From Actinomyces oris (lineage in GTDB: Bacteria; Actinomycetota; Actinomycetes; Actinomycetales; Actinomycetaceae): DNA of 64,000 nucleotides. The stretch is taken from the NCBI RefSeq assembly GCF_001937445.1, contig NZ_MSKS01000011.1, forward strand, positions 31,551-95,550, written 5' to 3'. Below are positions 62,309 to 64,000 of this stretch, in pieces. Position numbers and translations under genes: made by a program. Under the pieces are notes generated by a model that had not been told where the DNA came from, searched no databases, and saw only the letters and a program-made list of their open reading frames with translations. How positions within the stretch are numbered: position 1 is the stretch's first letter; each line of letters opens with the position of its first letter.

Positions 62309-62708
62309 GTCAGAAAGCACCCAGCACCAGAAGGTGCATTAAGACGGCTCGACGGCGGACATGAGGCGCATCCGCTTGGAGTCAGAAAGCACCCAGCACC
62401 AGAAGGTGCATTAAGACTTGTCGGCGTGGCGCTCGGCCAGGGCGGTAAGCCCAGGTCAGAAAGCACCCAGCACCAGAAGGTGCATTAAGACGTGGTGGAG
62501 ATTCAGTCGAGTGATCGGCTTGTTGGGTCAGAAAGCACCCAGCACCAGAAGGTGCATTAAGACCCTCCAGCTCGTGAATACGAGCTGCATTCAGGAGGTC
62601 AGAAAGCACCCAGCACCAGAAGGTGCATTAAGACTCACCTCAACAGCATTGATGAGTCCCAGAAACATCCAGTCAGAAAGCACCCAGCACCAGAAGGCCT
62701 ATTGACGG
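62309..62708 (+). CRISPR. CRISPR array, six 37-bp repeats, five spacers
   Basis: Repeats start at 62309, 62381, 62455, 62527, 62598 and 62672; the first five are identical as far as I can see. The repeat begins GTCAGAAAGCACCC and ends GGTGCATTAAGAC. The stem GCACC-AGAA-GGTGC leaves ATTAAGAC 3' of it, an 8-base tag as Cas6 cleavage would make. Spacers are 35, 37, 35, 34 and 37 bp and all differ. The last repeat is altered after its first 26 bases and has lost the hairpin's 3' arm, the sign of the old, leader-distal end. The leader is therefore on the left. Confidence 0.97.
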
Positions 62709-62823
62709 GACTTACAGTCCACCCTCATCTCCTTTACGAGCTGAGCGGCCAGACGGCTCGGCGGAGGAAGCGCTCCCGATGTCGCACGGGCCCGACTCCT
62801 CCACCACCACACCAGGATGTGCC

Positions 62824-63036
62824 CGCAGTCACAGGCGGGAACGTCGATCTTTTGGCTTGACGTCGTTGGAAGCTGGTGGCTGAAGGTGCCTGAGGTGGAG
62901 TCGGTGGCGCTTGACGCCAGGACGCCGAAAAGTGTTTAAATAGGAGCGCTGCCGTCCGGTCCCGCAGGGCGCTTGCGGAGCCGGTGGCGCTCCAGCCCCT
63001 GGAAATGGCGTAACGACGCCGCTCCCAGAGGCGGGG
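62824..63036 (+). promoter_or_regulatory. CRISPR leader, copy 2 (orphaned)
   Basis: Aligns over exactly 213 bases with 62096-62308, roughly 85% identical by eye, including the promoter-like pair (TTGACG, 18 bp, TTTAAA). It is followed by only ten bases of repeat (63037-63046, GTCAGAAAGC) and then by an insertion sequence end. A second array once began here. Confidence 0.85.
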
Positions 63037-63046
63037 GTCAGAAAGC

Positions 63047-64000
63047 GGCTCTTCGTGTTTGGGGGTGTGGTAGGTGGGGCTTGTCGGCTGGTTTAGGTGG
63101 TTGTTGTCAGGTGGTCTTTGAGGCGTCCGGTGTGGATGAGGCTGCGGATGGTGTAGTTGGTGAGGTTGCGGAATCCTAGGGCGATGCCGCGTAGGTGCTC
63201 CAGGTGTCCGTTGATGGCCTGGCGTGGGGCCGTTGGAGGTGCGGGGCTGGTCGAAGTAGGCCAGAATGTCCTGGCTGCGGCTGGTCAGGGTTCTGGCCAG
63301 GGTCTGGATCTCCTCGGGCCCGTTGGGGATGGTCTGTTTCAGGGAGTTGATGAGCCGTTGCATCAGGTACTTTCCCAGGCCCGGGTCCTCGACCCTGTAG
63401 GCCTGGATGAGACGCTGGTAGACGCCCCAGGCGGCCTGGACCGCAGCGTGGCGATCATCAGCGAACAGAGCCTCGAGACGCCTGGCCTGAGCATCGGTGA
63501 GCAGGCCGGCCCCGGTGTGCAGGGTGCGCCTGGCCCGGTAGAGCCGGTCACCCGCCCGGCCCCGCCGCCCTGTGATCGCCCTCTGGATGCGGCGGCGGCA
63601 CTCATCGAGCTTGTCTCCTGCTAGGGACACGACATGAAAAGGGTCCATGACCGCCCGGGCCTGTGGGAGCTCCTCGCCAGCGGCGCTCTCGGGACCCGGT
63701 GAACCCGTCCATGGCTACCACCTCGACCCGCCCACGCCAGTCCTGGTCGCGCTGGGAGAGCCAGGTCTTGAAGACCTTCTTGGACCGGCCCGGGACCACG
63801 TCCAGCAGCCGGGCCGGACCACTGCGGTCGCGTACCGGGGGTCAGGTCAATGACCACGGTGACGTACCGGTCGCCCCGCCTGGTGTGGCACCACACAGAG
63901 GGGGCACCTCCCGCACGGGAGCGAAGCGCGCGGGGGAATCGTCGACGCCGAGAACCTCCACACCGTCGAAGCGATCAGGGGTGCCGGTGATGGTCTGCTC
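63047..64000 (-). mobile_element. ISL3-family insertion sequence (one end and part of body)
   Basis: Starts with GGCTCTTCGTGTTTGGGGG, the GGCTCTTC end typical of ISL3-family elements, immediately after ten bases of CRISPR repeat. It runs past the right window edge, so the other end and the target duplication cannot be checked. It carries a minus-strand transposase gene with several frameshifts. Confidence 0.8.
63093..64000 (-). pseudogene. ISL3-family transposase, frameshifted and cut by window edge
   Basis: Reading leftward from the edge, ISL3 segments appear in changing frames: DRFDGVEVLGVDD, then WCHTRRGDRYVTVVIDLTP, then VPGRSKKVFKTWLSQRDQDW and VEVVAMDGFTG, then AVMDPFHVVSLAGDKLDECRRR split by conserved residues, and last INGHLEHLRGIALGFRNLTN ending at TAA (63093-63095). 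At least three single-base shifts (near 63840, 63700 and 63225) plus a ~35-base GC-rich insertion near 63910 break the frame. DDE catalytic residues (VDD, MDG) are there but no intact protein can be made. Sequencing error is possible for single shifts, less so for all. Confidence 0.8.

Noticed and set aside
62382..62705. Short frames within the CRISPR array (repeating LNAPSGAGCFLT)
   Set aside because: They are translations of the repeats themselves.
62734..63648. 304-codon minus-strand frame read as one transposase
   Set aside because: Only the N-terminal part is transposase; after a frameshift it reads through the IS end, the CRISPR leader and beyond, so it is not a real protein.

Overview
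The window is high-GC DNA with actinobacterial gene families and gene order. I infer an Actinomycetaceae member, most likely an oral-type Actinomyces; no rRNA gene is present to prove it. From memory, the order radA-disA-membrane protein-mutY at the left, and lysS-panD-panC-DUF2520-PH-DUF3180-folK-folB-folP-folE-ftsH running leftward from the right, is essentially the Mycobacterium tuberculosis Rv3585-Rv3610c block. Here that core block is inflated to more than 60 kb by accessory insertions.

Layout. 1-7.2 kb: core genes (radA tail, disA, mutY) plus small membrane proteins, an SRPBCC protein and an ArgA-like acetyltransferase. 7.3-13.2 kb: glycerol use, with a SorC-type regulator divergent from glpD-glpF-glpK. 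13.4-15.5 kb: an atypical heavy-metal P-type ATPase. 15.7-25.6 kb: a lactate block (lldP permease, lutABC, a mannitol-dehydrogenase-family gene, and lldD behind a DtxR-type iron box), interrupted by the remains of a second lactate permease and a 47-residue cationic peptide gene. 25.7-31.7 kb: a POT peptide transporter with a truncated paralogue beside it, then a PadR-controlled ABC exporter. 31.9-35.1 kb: a pentapeptide-repeat protein, a double-DivIVA-domain protein, and an RloA/RloB (AbiL-like) defence operon. 35.2-48.0 kb: lysS, panD, panC, a DUF2520 protein, PH-domain membrane proteins, DUF3180, a giant FolB-FolK fusion and folP.

48.0-58.1 kb is foreign to the folate cluster. It splits folE-ftsH from folP-folBK and carries an ABC exporter, a NarL-type two-component system, a small secreted peptide, a patchwork of palindromes and gene debris, and a compositionally different TetR-HXXEE-YvaD-SMR-SMR efflux operon with a 31-bp operator. 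58.1-60.8 kb returns to the core (folE, ftsH). The right end holds an orphan cas6, a CRISPR array of six repeats, a second copy of the leader whose array was destroyed, and an ISL3-family element sitting in that second array's first repeat.

The most unusual signals are the duplicated CRISPR leader with IS disruption, a 122-bp palindromic element present twice with a compensatory base change, the lldP relic whose substitutions are nearly all synonymous and whose two deletions lie at short direct repeats, the cationic mini-gene with a near-perfect Shine-Dalgarno sequence, and the insertion that splits the folate cluster.
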